A stretch of DNA of 64,000 bases from positions 1 through 64,000 of the forward strand of contig DAOTXN010000130.1 of the NCBI GenBank assembly GCA_034435435.1. The letters are read 5' to 3'. The notes beneath the pieces are model-generated. The model saw only the letters and a list, made by a program, of their open reading frames with translations. It had not been told where the DNA came from and searched no databases. Both the position numbers and the translations under genes were made by a program. Below are positions 43,096 through 52,233 of the stretch, in pieces. The stretch comes from DAOTXN01 sp034435435 (GTDB taxonomy: Bacteria; Chloroflexota; Anaerolineae; S140-20). Numbering within the stretch: the stretch's first letter is position 1; each line of letters starts with the position of its first letter.

Positions 43096-44229
43096 ATGGT
43101 CATGGAATTAGAACAACTCTCAACGGGCACGACTGCCGCCGAGGCGGCCTGGGATTCTCGGTATTACACGGAACCGGACTGTGAGGACATTCAAAGGCTC
43201 CTCGCCAGCGAATATCCCGACTCGGACGTCGGCCTGCCCGAGTTTTTTGAGTGGCAGTGTGACCAGAACCCGGCCGGGCGGCCTATCATCCGATTGGCCT
43301 ACGAGTGCTGCCAGAACGAGATCGTGGGAGAAATGTGGGGCTTGCCGATGCGCATCCAGGTAGGGGACCAGGTACAGCGCGCCACCCTCATCATCAACGG
43401 CCTGGTACGCCGAGACTTTCGGTGCCAGGGCGTCATCACCCGTCTCGGACGCGAGAGCTTCACCGATGCCCTGGTCCAACAAGGAATCGAGTTCACCATT
43501 TCGGTACCCAGTCCGCCCACGTATCGGGTGGACACCCAATACCTGTATGGTCTGGAATTGGGACGTATCCCCCTCCTCATCAAACCGCTCGACTGGGCGG
43601 CCTTGCTCACCTACAAAACCGGTCAACCCAAGCTATCGGGACTGGCCGCCGCAGTCCTCAAACACGTGGTGCCCTCGAACTCGCGGCATTTTCAAGCGCA
43701 CGGCATCACCCTATGCGGACAAGACTGCTTTGACGAAGCCTTCGACGCTCTGTGGGAGCGGACGCGTCATAAACGCCCGGTGGCCGTCGTGCGCGACCAC
43801 GCCTGGCTCAATTGGCGCTATGTGCAGATTCCCACCCGCCACTATGACGTGAGAATTGCCCGAGAGGGCGCAGAAATGCTCGGCTATATTGTCACCCGCC
43901 AGACAATCCTGGAGGGAGTGAATTGCGGGATGATCGTGGACCTGTGGGTCGAACCGACCCAACGCGGGCGACACGCCGCATGTCTGTTGATCCAGGAGGC
44001 CACCGAGACTTTTCTGAGTCAAGGGATGCAGATTTCTGGCGCGTTGATGCTGCCCGCCACCCACGAATTCACCGCCTTGCGTCGAGCAGGCTATTGGGTG
44101 TGCCCCTCTTTTCTGGAACCCCAACCCATCCCTTTGTGCATTCGCTGGCACACCGACACAGCGCCCCGCCATCCGTTAAATGACCTGTCGAATTGGTTTT
44201 TTACGATGGGCGATTACGATGTGATTTAG
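43096..44229 (+). CDS. double GNAT-fold acyltransferase
   Basis: 377 residues. The N-terminal half has a GNAT-like segment (IINGLVRRDFRCQGVITRLGRESF, about 96-118) and the C-terminal half a second (DLWVEPTQRGRHAACLLIQEATETF, about 285-308), so it seems to be a tandem GNAT protein. YAVRDHAWLNWRYVQIP-like sequence (VVRDHAWLNWRY) is common in acyltransferases of polysaccharide loci. AGGAG before ATG 43096. Probable transfer of an acyl or aminoacyl group to the glycan; substrate unknown. Confidence 0.72.
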   Translation: MVMELEQLSTGTTAAEAAWDSRYYTEPDCEDIQRLLASEYPDSDVGLPEFFEWQCDQNPAGRPIIRLAYECCQNEIVGEMWGLPMRIQVGDQVQRATLIINGLVRRDFRCQGVITRLGRESFTDALVQQGIEFTISVPSPPTYRVDTQYLYGLELGRIPLLIKPLDWAALLTYKTGQPKLSGLAAAVLKHVVPSNSRHFQAHGITLCGQDCFDEAFDALWERTRHKRPVAVVRDHAWLNWRYVQIPTRHYDVRIAREGAEMLGYIVTRQTILEGVNCGMIVDLWVEPTQRGRHAACLLIQEATETFLSQGMQISGALMLPATHEFTALRRAGYWVCPSFLEPQPIPLCIRWHTDTAPRHPLNDLSNWFFTMGDYDVI

Positions 44230-44288
44230 TGGCAAGTTGGTACATGGTACGCCCCTTGGGCGGGTAGATTGGGAAAAGGAGGGACAGA

Positions 44289-45497
44289 GTGACCGTCGAA
44301 CATGTAGAATCGACCGGGATCGCAGCGCCGGTGCGCGAGCAGCTCTTGCCCTTTTGCGTGCCCGACCTGGGCGAAGCCGAGATCAACGAAGTAGTAGACA
44401 CGTTGCGCTCCGGGTGGATCACCACCGGTCCCAAGACCCAAGAGTTCGAGCGCCGTTTTGCCGCGTACGTGGGCGCCCGCCATGCCATCGCCGTCAGCTC
44501 GTGTACCCACGGGCTGCTGGTGGCGCTGGCCGTCGCCGGCATCGGTCCCGGCGATGAGGTCATCGTGCCTACCATGACCTTTTGCGCCACCGCCAACGTC
44601 GTGATCCACCTGGGTGCGACGCCAGTGCTGGTAGACGTGGAGCCGGACACACTCAACATTGCACCCGCTGCCGTGGAGCAGGCCATTACCCCGCGTACCA
44701 AAGCCATCCTCCCGGTCCATCTCTACGGCCACCCCTGTAACCTGGACGCCCTCGGCGAGATCGCCCGGCAGCACGACCTGCTCGTCATCGAGGATGCCGC
44801 CCACGCCGTGGGAGCCGCATGGCGCGGGCGGCGTATCGGAACCTTGAGCCAGGCCACCGCTTTCAGTTTTTACGCCATCAAAAACCTGACCACCGCCGAG
44901 GGCGGCATGGTCACCACCGATGACGACGCCTGGGCCGAGCGCCTGCGCGTCTATACCCTGCACGGCATCAGCCGCGACGCCTGGAAACGTTATTCCAGTG
45001 AAGGCTCGTGGTACTACGAAGTGATCCTCCCCGGCTTCAAGTGCAACATGACCGATATCCAGGCGGCGTTGGGGTTGCACCAGTTGGCCCGTCTGGAAGT
45101 CATGAACCTGCGTCGGGCCGAGATCGCCGCCCGCTACGACGAAGCGTTGAGCGACCTGGCCGAGCTGCGTCTGCCGGCCCGACGCCCCGGCATCCGCCAC
45201 GCCTGGCATTTATACCCCATCCGGCTGCGGCTGGACCGGCTCACGGTTGATCGGGCCGCCTTTATCGAACACTTGCGGGCCGAGGGCATCGGCGCGTCGG
45301 TCCACTTTATCCCGCTCCACCGCCAGCCCTACTACCGTGATCGTTTCGGTCTGCGCCCCGCAGACCTGCCCGTAGCCGATGCGGCCTATCACGAATTGGT
45401 CTCGCTGCCGCTCTATCCCCGCATGCAGGACCAAGATGTAGAAGACGTGATCGAGGCCGTGGGGCGTGTCGTGTGGCGTAACAGGAGGCAGACGTGA
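44289..45497 (+). CDS. DegT/DnrJ/EryC1/StrS sugar aminotransferase
   Basis: 402 residues, PLP-dependent enzyme that puts an amino group on a nucleotide keto-sugar. PLP-Lys in FSFYAIKNLTTAEGGMV; also VPTMTFCATANVV, EDAAHAVGA and FKCNMTDIQAALGL are canonical. GTG start, 11 bases after AAGGAGG. It overlaps the sugar-phosphate transferase gene. Probably makes the amino sugar first transferred to undecaprenyl phosphate. Confidence 0.95.
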   Translation: MTVEHVESTGIAAPVREQLLPFCVPDLGEAEINEVVDTLRSGWITTGPKTQEFERRFAAYVGARHAIAVSSCTHGLLVALAVAGIGPGDEVIVPTMTFCATANVVIHLGATPVLVDVEPDTLNIAPAAVEQAITPRTKAILPVHLYGHPCNLDALGEIARQHDLLVIEDAAHAVGAAWRGRRIGTLSQATAFSFYAIKNLTTAEGGMVTTDDDAWAERLRVYTLHGISRDAWKRYSSEGSWYYEVILPGFKCNMTDIQAALGLHQLARLEVMNLRRAEIAARYDEALSDLAELRLPARRPGIRHAWHLYPIRLRLDRLTVDRAAFIEHLRAEGIGASVHFIPLHRQPYYRDRFGLRPADLPVADAAYHELVSLPLYPRMQDQDVEDVIEAVGRVVWRNRRQT

Positions 45498-46117
45498 ACA
45501 CTCGCCCTATCAAACGCGCTATGGATGTGACGGCGGCTCTGACGGGGCTGGCTCTGACGGCTCCGCTCCTGTTCATACTGGCGATACTGATCAAGCTCGA
45601 CTCACCGGGGCCGGTGCTGTATTGGAGCAAACGGGTCGGGCGCGGTGGGCAGCTTTTTCGGATGGCCAAGTTGCGCACCATGTTCCTGGGGGCCGACCAG
45701 ACCGGGCCGGCCATCACCGGCCATGCGGATCCTCGCATCACTCCGCTGGGTCGCTGGCTGCGCCGCTTTCACCTGGACGAGCTGCCCCAACTGTGGCACG
45801 TCCTCACGGGCGAGATGAGTCTGGTAGGCCCGCGCCCCGAAGCGCCGTGCTACGCGGCTCACTATACACCTGAACAGCGGCGCGTGTTGGATGTGCGTCC
45901 GGGGATCACCGGTCTGGCCCAGCTTCAGTTTCGCAACGAAGCCGCCATTCTCGGACCCCACGCCACCGATGCCGATTACATCCGGCTCATCCTGCCCCAC
46001 AAGGTGGCCGTGGATTTGGACTATATCGCCCACTGGTCGCTGAGACTGGATTTCAAGATTATCGGCCACACTCCAAGTGTGCTGGGCAAAAACCCACCAA
46101 GCCCACAAGAGCTTTAG
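45494..46117 (+). CDS. initiating sugar-1-phosphate transferase (PglC/WbaP family)
   Basis: 207 residues with one N-terminal membrane segment (TAALTGLALTAPLLFILAILI). Conserved: KRAMDV, SPGPVLYWSKRVGRGGQLFRMAKLRTM, HLDELPQLWHVLTGEMSLVGPRPE and RPGITGLAQL. It transfers a sugar phosphate to undecaprenyl phosphate to start repeat unit assembly. It starts with GTG overlapping the stop of the aminotransferase, so both are likely to act on the same sugar. Confidence 0.95.
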   Translation: MNTRPIKRAMDVTAALTGLALTAPLLFILAILIKLDSPGPVLYWSKRVGRGGQLFRMAKLRTMFLGADQTGPAITGHADPRITPLGRWLRRFHLDELPQLWHVLTGEMSLVGPRPEAPCYAAHYTPEQRRVLDVRPGITGLAQLQFRNEAAILGPHATDADYIRLILPHKVAVDLDYIAHWSLRLDFKIIGHTPSVLGKNPPSPQEL

Positions 46118-46187
46118 GCGTCTTTTAAATGAGAGCACGAGCGCGGCGTGCCAAACCAACCCACGGATCCATCGAGGAGAGTGAACA

Positions 46188-47963
46188 ATGCGGCTCACAA
46201 AAGAAATTACGCTACGCGTCGTTGCCGACGCGCTCTTGGTCAACCTGTCTGCGCTGGCCGCCTCGACGGTCTTGCAATCAATGCCCTTTTCCGACGGGGC
46301 AGTGCACCATCTGGCGATCCATCGGGCGTGCATCCTGGCGCTGATGGTCATCTGTCCGGCTGTGTTCTATCTGTCGGGTCTCTATACCTACGGGCGGGCC
46401 TATCGGGTGCGCTACAAGGCGCTGACCATCTTGCGGGCGACCACGACCACCTACCTCATTGCGGTCGCAGTCGCCTTTGCGGCCGACCTTGCGCCGGAAC
46501 AAGCCTTGCCGTTTCTGGGCTTCAGTTGGCTGGGCAGCCTGGGACTGCTGGCCGGGGCGCGAGCAGCCCCTCTCATCTGGAGTTCCGGCGTCGTGGGCCG
46601 GCAACTGGCCGCCGTGCTGGGCGAGCAGAGCCAACCGGAGCAAGCCCCGCGCATTTTGGTCATTGGTGGGGCGGGCTATATCGGCTCGGCGCTGGTTGAA
46701 CGGTTGCTGGGACTGGGCTACCGGGTGCGGGTGCTCGACCTGCTGGTGTACGGCGACGAGTCCATCGCCGCTTTTTACGGTCATCCGAGCTTTGATCTGT
46801 TGCAAGGGGATTTCCGTCACATCCACACCGTTGTTCGCGCTACCAAAGATATAGACGCCATCGTCCATCTGGGAGCTATCGTGGGCGACTCGGCCTGTTC
46901 TATTGACCAAGACCTGACCATAGAAATTAACCTGCGGGCGACGCGCACCATCGCCGAAGTGGGCAAGGGATTTGGCGTCAAACGCTTCATCTTTGCCTCC
47001 ACGTGCAGCGTGTATGGGGCCAGCGACCAGGTTTTGGACGAACGCTCGGCCCTGCGCCCGGTCTCGCTCTACGCCCGCACCAAAATCGAGTCGGAAAAAG
47101 TGTTGTTGAGCCTGGCCGACGCCGCCTTTTCGCCCATCATCTTGCGCTTTGGCACCATCTACGGACTTTCGGGACGGCCCCGCTTCGATCTGGTGGTCAA
47201 CCTGCTGGCGGCCAAAGCCGTCCAGGACGGTGAGGCAGGCATCTTTGGGGGGGCGCAGTGGCGGCCCTTTGTGCACGTCAAAGACGTGGCCGAGGCCATC
47301 TTGCTCGCCTTGCAGGCTCCTCTACCCAGTGTACACGCCCAGATTTTTAACGTCGGTTCCAACGAACAGAACTACCAGATTGCCGAGTTGGGGCCGATCA
47401 TCCAAAAGATGGTTCCCACTGCCCGCATCGTCACGCAGGCCAAAGAGGACGACCGCAATTACCACGTGCGATTCGACAAGATTTACAATACGCTCGGTTT
47501 TCGCCCGCGCTACACTCTACGCGATGGGGTTCAGGAAATCATCCACGCCTGCGCTACGGGCAGAATTGCCGACTATCGCCACCCGCGCTACAGCAACTTT
47601 TCTTTTCTCAAGCAAAATGGTCACTTGCGTCCGCTGGTTGTCGAAGACGTGGACGGGTGGGACTGGCTCAAGCTCTCGACCACCGAGGCCGTGCTGCTCA
47701 CCGAAGTGGTGATGGCTATAGCCGAATCTCACACGCCGGAGTTGCTGCATCGTCTGCGTGAGGCGCTGGTGCAAGCCATCTTGGGAGACGTGGATGGTTT
47801 TTTGCACATCCTGACCGGCCTGGAGCTGGCCCGGCCCCGCCGAGTGACGTTGGTCGCCAAAGTCGCGCCACTGCCGGCTGACTCGCTTGCACATGCGCAC
47901 GCACTTGCTCTGGATCCACGCATGGGCGGTCACAGTCTGCCATCGGCGCTCGGTGGTCGTTGA
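46188..47963 (+). CDS. membrane-fused NAD-dependent sugar epimerase/dehydratase
   Basis: 591 residues. Four membrane segments (about 10-30, 46-66, 84-101, 108-130) are followed by an extended SDR domain: GGAGYIGS (160-167), LGAIVGDSACS, ASTCSVYG and the catalytic YARTK (Tyr about 294), then RFGTIYGLSGRPRFD and FVHVKDVAEA. The PglF/CapD dehydratases also have four membrane segments, but with a different SDR subgroup and an intermediate nucleotide-binding domain; here an ordinary epimerase domain follows directly. The last about 90 residues form an extra helical tail of unknown role. GGAGAG before the ATG. Confidence 0.88.
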   Translation: MRLTKEITLRVVADALLVNLSALAASTVLQSMPFSDGAVHHLAIHRACILALMVICPAVFYLSGLYTYGRAYRVRYKALTILRATTTTYLIAVAVAFAADLAPEQALPFLGFSWLGSLGLLAGARAAPLIWSSGVVGRQLAAVLGEQSQPEQAPRILVIGGAGYIGSALVERLLGLGYRVRVLDLLVYGDESIAAFYGHPSFDLLQGDFRHIHTVVRATKDIDAIVHLGAIVGDSACSIDQDLTIEINLRATRTIAEVGKGFGVKRFIFASTCSVYGASDQVLDERSALRPVSLYARTKIESEKVLLSLADAAFSPIILRFGTIYGLSGRPRFDLVVNLLAAKAVQDGEAGIFGGAQWRPFVHVKDVAEAILLALQAPLPSVHAQIFNVGSNEQNYQIAELGPIIQKMVPTARIVTQAKEDDRNYHVRFDKIYNTLGFRPRYTLRDGVQEIIHACATGRIADYRHPRYSNFSFLKQNGHLRPLVVEDVDGWDWLKLSTTEAVLLTEVVMAIAESHTPELLHRLREALVQAILGDVDGFLHILTGLELARPRRVTLVAKVAPLPADSLAHAHALALDPRMGGHSLPSALGGR

Positions 47964-47981
47964 AATACTCGGAGTCATACG

Positions 47982-49985
47982 ATGCACAGATCTACCCACA
48001 ACTTGTCACTCGTCGTCGCGTTGGCCTGTGTGGCTCTGCTGTTTCTGCTGGGCGGTTTGTCGCGAGCCATGCCTGCCGCTGGTCCACTGTCCAGCACCTG
48101 GTACGTCACGCCCCACGGCGACGACAGCCACACCTGCGACACCCCTACCGCGCCCTGCCGGCGGGTGCAGGCCGCGCTGGACAAGGCGGCTCCCGGTGAC
48201 GCCATCCACGTCGCCCAGGGGGTCTACACCGATCCACTCGGCAGCGTCGTCCAGATCGACCAGGAGGTGACGCTGCTGGGTGGCTGGGACCTTTCCTTCA
48301 CCGTGCAGGCTCCCATCTCCTACCCCGCCATCCTGGATGCACAAGGGGGCGGACCGGTGGCGACCATCCGGGGACCGGTGGGAGCCGACCCCATCTCACC
48401 CTGGATCGAAGGATTCGCCCTGATCAACGGAAACGGGACGGGCGTGACAGGCTGCGTTGCTCCCAACGCCGGGGGCTGCGGCGGCGGCATCTTTGGGACC
48501 AACGCTACCCCATACATCTTGAACAACCTCATCGCCGCTAACGTGGCGACCGTCAGTGGTGAGGGCTATGGCGGGGGCATCTTTCTGCAAGGAGCTGTCA
48601 CCGGAGGGCTGATCGAAGGGAACGTCATCGCTGGCAATCAGGCCACCCTTGCCAGCACGGCCTCCATCCCGGGCTGGGGCGGCGGGATTTGCCTGCACGA
48701 GACCGCCGCGACGATCTATGACAACCTGATTCAAGCCAACGTCGCCAGCGCCAGTCAGGGCTGGGGCTACGGCGGAGGGGTGCTTTTGTACCGCAGCGCC
48801 GGGCAGGTCATCAGCAACGTGGTGGCCCAAAACACCGCCAGCGCCGTCGCCACCGGTCAGCTGAGTGGTTGGGGCGGCGGGATCAGCGTCGTCCAGGCGA
48901 CCAGCCAGGCCGTCATCCAGGGCAACCAGATACGCGAAAACATAGCCAGCGTCGCCGGACATGGGTGGGGAGGCGGCATCCAGATCGGCAACTCGACCGT
49001 TTTGATCGCCGAAAATCAAATTATGTCCAACACCGCTGGGACCGCGCCCGACTATCGCGGCGATGGTGGGGGCATCTATGGACGCTACGGCAGTTGGACT
49101 ATCCGCGACAACCAGATTATCAGCAACACGTCGGCCAGCATTGAGCAGGGGTTCGGCGGTGGTTGCCAACTGGAATATGGCTACGTCGTGCTGGAGCGCA
49201 ACGTCATCGCCGGCAACACAGCCAGCCTGGGGAGTCGCAGCGGACTGGGCGGCGGGGCCAATCTGCTGCACTGCGACGGCAGCCTGGTACGCGGCAACAC
49301 CATCCGCGACAACCTGGCCAGCGCCAGCGGTGAGGGCTACGGCGGCGGCCTCAGCGTGCGCTACGGCCCGATCACTGTAGAGGGTAACACTATCTTGAAC
49401 AACCGGGCCACGGCCGGCGGCCTTGTGTTCAGCTGGGGCGGCGGGGTGCGTATAGATAGCGCCGCCCCGGTCACGCTGACCAACAACGTCATCGCCGGCA
49501 ATCAGGCCCGCACTGAGGGCGGGGGAGTGCACGTGTTTGGCAACGCCGCCAGCTCCCCGGCCCATGCTGTGCTCGTGCACAACACACTGGTCGACAATGC
49601 CCAGGCCGCCGGCGGCGAAGGGGTTTTTCTGGCCCAATACGCCACCGCCGTGCTGACTAACAACCTCATCGTCAGCCACACCTACGGGGTCTTTGGCGAG
49701 ACCGGCACGTCGGCGGCTACGGCTTATTATACCCTGTTCCACGCCAACACCGTGGCAGACACAGCCGGCGCCGTGACCGCCAGTCACACCCTCACCGGTC
49801 CGCCCCACCTGTCGCCCGACTGGCATATCGGGTGGGCATCGGCCGCCCTCGACAGCGGCGCGACCACGTTTGTGACACAAGACATAGACGGCGATGTGCG
49901 TCCCATTGGCGTTAGAGCCGACGTGGGCGCCGACGAGATCGGCTTCAAGACCTTTTTGCCTGTCTTGCTGCGGAGTGGTCTGTGA
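47982..49985 (+). CDS. secreted parallel beta-helix protein with FLP tail
   Basis: 667 residues with signal peptide (about 1-30). The mature part opens with TWYVTPHGDDSHTCDT and AAPGDAIHVAQGVYTDP, a pattern typical of beta-helix proteins, followed by many degenerate repeats of the type N-x-I-x-x-N-x-A-S-x-x-G-x-G-x-G-G-G-I. It ends FKTFLPVLLRSGL, one of the FLP tails. It may be a glycan-processing lyase/epimerase or a structural surface protein; no catalytic set can be identified. It overlaps the next gene by 4 bases (GTGA). Confidence 0.85.
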   Translation: MHRSTHNLSLVVALACVALLFLLGGLSRAMPAAGPLSSTWYVTPHGDDSHTCDTPTAPCRRVQAALDKAAPGDAIHVAQGVYTDPLGSVVQIDQEVTLLGGWDLSFTVQAPISYPAILDAQGGGPVATIRGPVGADPISPWIEGFALINGNGTGVTGCVAPNAGGCGGGIFGTNATPYILNNLIAANVATVSGEGYGGGIFLQGAVTGGLIEGNVIAGNQATLASTASIPGWGGGICLHETAATIYDNLIQANVASASQGWGYGGGVLLYRSAGQVISNVVAQNTASAVATGQLSGWGGGISVVQATSQAVIQGNQIRENIASVAGHGWGGGIQIGNSTVLIAENQIMSNTAGTAPDYRGDGGGIYGRYGSWTIRDNQIISNTSASIEQGFGGGCQLEYGYVVLERNVIAGNTASLGSRSGLGGGANLLHCDGSLVRGNTIRDNLASASGEGYGGGLSVRYGPITVEGNTILNNRATAGGLVFSWGGGVRIDSAAPVTLTNNVIAGNQARTEGGGVHVFGNAASSPAHAVLVHNTLVDNAQAAGGEGVFLAQYATAVLTNNLIVSHTYGVFGETGTSAATAYYTLFHANTVADTAGAVTASHTLTGPPHLSPDWHIGWASAALDSGATTFVTQDIDGDVRPIGVRADVGADEIGFKTFLPVLLRSGL

Positions 49986-51076
49986 AAAGCGTTCACCTGT
50001 TCGTCTATATGTCCATAGCGGCGCTCGCGCCGGTTCTGTTTCTCTTGAACAGCCCAGCGTCTCCCGTCGTCGCTGCCGAGGCGACGCCCTTTTGCGGGAT
50101 GCAATATGCCAGCGGGGACGACTTGCCCACGGTCCGCACACTGGGCGTCACGGTGGTCTTGCAGACCTTCCGGCACGACGGCGACCCGGACGAGTGGCTG
50201 GCCCAGCTGGACCTAGCCCGGCGCCACGGCCTGCAGGTCGTCGGCAGGCTGTGGCCCGAAGGCTGGACATGGGACGGCGCGGCCTGGCAGATCGACGAGC
50301 AGGCCCGGCTGTTCGTCCAGACTGTCGCTGCCCACCCGGCTACACTGGCCGTGTACGCGCTGCACGAACCCTACTGGCGCGGCTGCCGAACTTGCGGCCT
50401 GACTACCGCCCAGCAGCAGGAACTCTACCGACAAATCGAGGCCATTGCCGACGTGCCCCTCTATTCCGAAATCGGCAGCATCACCTTTTGGGTAGACGCG
50501 GGCCGGGCCACGACGCTGGCCGACGGTATGTGCGACTATTGCGCCGTCAGCTACTACCCCTTTTTCGCCGACGGGAGCTATGACCGGGAACAGTTCATCG
50601 AACGATTAGAGGAGGACTTGGCCGCTATTCGCCAGCTCGCTCCCAGCGCCAAGCTGGTGTGGGGTCTGCAGGTGTTTGCCCAATCGGACGCTCCCACGCC
50701 GCGCCGCATGCCCACGGCAAAAGAGATCGCCGACATCGGGGCCATCGTCTCGGAACATGACGTGGATGGCATTTTTTGGTACGTCTGGAAGTTTGGTCCC
50801 TTGTACGATGACTTTTTATCCAATCATCCCGAGCTGTTCCCGGCCATAGCCCAGGCGCCCATCTGCGCCCGCACACTGCCTGCCGCCCCCCCAACGCCAT
50901 CTGTCGGCTCGACCCCTAGACCATCGCCGACGCCTCCCTCACCAGCCACTCCGCCCCCAGGACCGACATCCCCGGCCCCATCCCATCCACCCCAGACTAT
51001 TTGTGGATCGGCTCTCTTGCTGGGAGGGTGGCCTTTGCTCGGCCTGCTGCTCCTCGTCTCGCGCGCCAGGAGGTGA
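49982..51076 (+). CDS. secreted TIM-barrel-like protein with C-terminal membrane anchor
   Basis: 364 residues, GTG start. Signal peptide (about 1-32), a 250-residue domain with FCGMQYASGDDLP, VVLQTFRHDGDP, ALHEPYWRGCRTCG, DYCAVSYYPFFADGSYD and WYVWKFGPLYDDF, then a Pro/Thr/Ser-rich linker and a C-terminal hydrophobic segment ending SRARR. The alternating strands and conserved acidic residues suggest a glycosidase-like TIM barrel. The tail looks like a membrane anchor or a sorting signal. The next gene is a paralog with a different tail. Confidence 0.8.
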   Translation: MKSVHLFVYMSIAALAPVLFLLNSPASPVVAAEATPFCGMQYASGDDLPTVRTLGVTVVLQTFRHDGDPDEWLAQLDLARRHGLQVVGRLWPEGWTWDGAAWQIDEQARLFVQTVAAHPATLAVYALHEPYWRGCRTCGLTTAQQQELYRQIEAIADVPLYSEIGSITFWVDAGRATTLADGMCDYCAVSYYPFFADGSYDREQFIERLEEDLAAIRQLAPSAKLVWGLQVFAQSDAPTPRRMPTAKEIADIGAIVSEHDVDGIFWYVWKFGPLYDDFLSNHPELFPAIAQAPICARTLPAAPPTPSVGSTPRPSPTPPSPATPPPGPTSPAPSHPPQTICGSALLLGGWPLLGLLLLVSRARR

Positions 51077-51078
51077 AC

Positions 51079-52035
51079 ATGCGTAACTCTTGGCTGGTTT
51101 CTTTTTCACTTTTCGTTACGCTCTTGGCCGCGTTCGGCCAGGTCTCCGACCGTCGCCAGGATAGATTTTGGATCGAGGGTGACGGCGACGAAAAAGAGGC
51201 CGGGCCCTTTTGCGGGATGCACTTTGCAGCCGCCGACGACCTGCCCCTCGTCCGGGCGTTGGGCGTCACGGTGATCTTGCAGACCTTCCGGCACGACGGT
51301 GACCCGGCCGAGTGGCTGGCCCAACTGAACCTGGCCCAAAGCCGCGCTCTGCAAGTCATCGCGCAGTTGTGGCCCGAAGGCTGGGTATGGGATGGTAATG
51401 CCTGGCAGATAGACGAACAGGCGCGCCTGTTCGTCCAGACCGTTGCCAATCACCCGGCTATTCTGGCCGTGTATGCGCTGCACGAACCCTACTGGCGCGG
51501 CTGCGACACCTGCGGCCTGACTACCGCCCAACAGCAAGCGCTCTACCAGCAGATCAAGGCCATCGCCGATGTGCCCCTTTATTCCGAGATCGGCGAGATC
51601 GACTTTTGGGCCGATCAAGGCCCTGATACTACCCTGGCCGACGGGGTGTGTGATTATTGCGCTGCCACCTATTATCCGTTTTTCGCCGACGGCAGCTACG
51701 ACCGCGCCGGGTTCATTGCGCACCTGGACGACGACCTGGCCGCCGTCCACCAACTGGCCCCCAACGCCAAACTGGTGTGGGGCATGCAGGTCTTTGCCCA
51801 GATCGATTCCCCCGAACCCCGGCGCATGCCCACGGCCGCCGAGATTGCCGACATTGGGACCATCGTCGCGGAGCGGGAGGTGGATGGGATTTCCTGGTAT
51901 GTGTGGGAGTTCGGGCCGCTCTACGACGACTTTTTATCCCACCACGCCGAGCTTTGGCCGGCCGTGGCTGATACACCGCTTTGTCAAGGCACACTCACGC
52001 AGCACTTTTTACCACTGGTATTGAATGGCAAGTGA
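51079..52035 (+). CDS. secreted TIM-barrel-like paralog with FLP tail
   Basis: 318 residues. AGGAGG directly before ATG 51079, two bases after the previous stop. Signal peptide (MRNSWLVSFSLFVTLLAAFG). The domain is about three quarters identical by eye to the preceding protein (FCGMHFAAADDLP, ILQTFRHDGDP, ALHEPYWRGCDTCG, YYPFFADGSYD, WYVWEFGPLYDDF). In place of the Pro-rich linker and membrane segment it ends directly with TQHFLPLVLNGK. Probable glycosidase-like enzyme of the cluster; substrate unknown. Confidence 0.82.
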   Translation: MRNSWLVSFSLFVTLLAAFGQVSDRRQDRFWIEGDGDEKEAGPFCGMHFAAADDLPLVRALGVTVILQTFRHDGDPAEWLAQLNLAQSRALQVIAQLWPEGWVWDGNAWQIDEQARLFVQTVANHPAILAVYALHEPYWRGCDTCGLTTAQQQALYQQIKAIADVPLYSEIGEIDFWADQGPDTTLADGVCDYCAATYYPFFADGSYDRAGFIAHLDDDLAAVHQLAPNAKLVWGMQVFAQIDSPEPRRMPTAAEIADIGTIVAEREVDGISWYVWEFGPLYDDFLSHHAELWPAVADTPLCQGTLTQHFLPLVLNGK

Positions 52036-52233
52036 CGGGTGTTTTCAACCTGTAGGCCACCTGAAGCTGCCTTTTTCCATCGAGGCGTTGCGAGAAACGC
52101 TAGCAGCCTATATGACAGGGTTCTCCGACAGGCGGCTAGAGACGGCGATTTCACACGGACGTGAGTTAAATCTACCCGCATTGGAAGCGGGGTATGGTAT
52201 GGGTCGCGCGGAAAGTTGATTCGGAGGAAAAAG

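Noticed and set aside
48396..50141. 581-codon open frame on the minus strand opposite the beta-helix gene
   Set aside because: No recognisable domain, composition of an antisense shadow; the plus-strand protein has a signal peptide, repeats and operon coupling.
52025..52219. 64-codon open frame between the TIM-barrel paralog and the hisC-like gene
   Set aside because: No ribosome site, overlaps the stop region of the upstream gene, no family resemblance.
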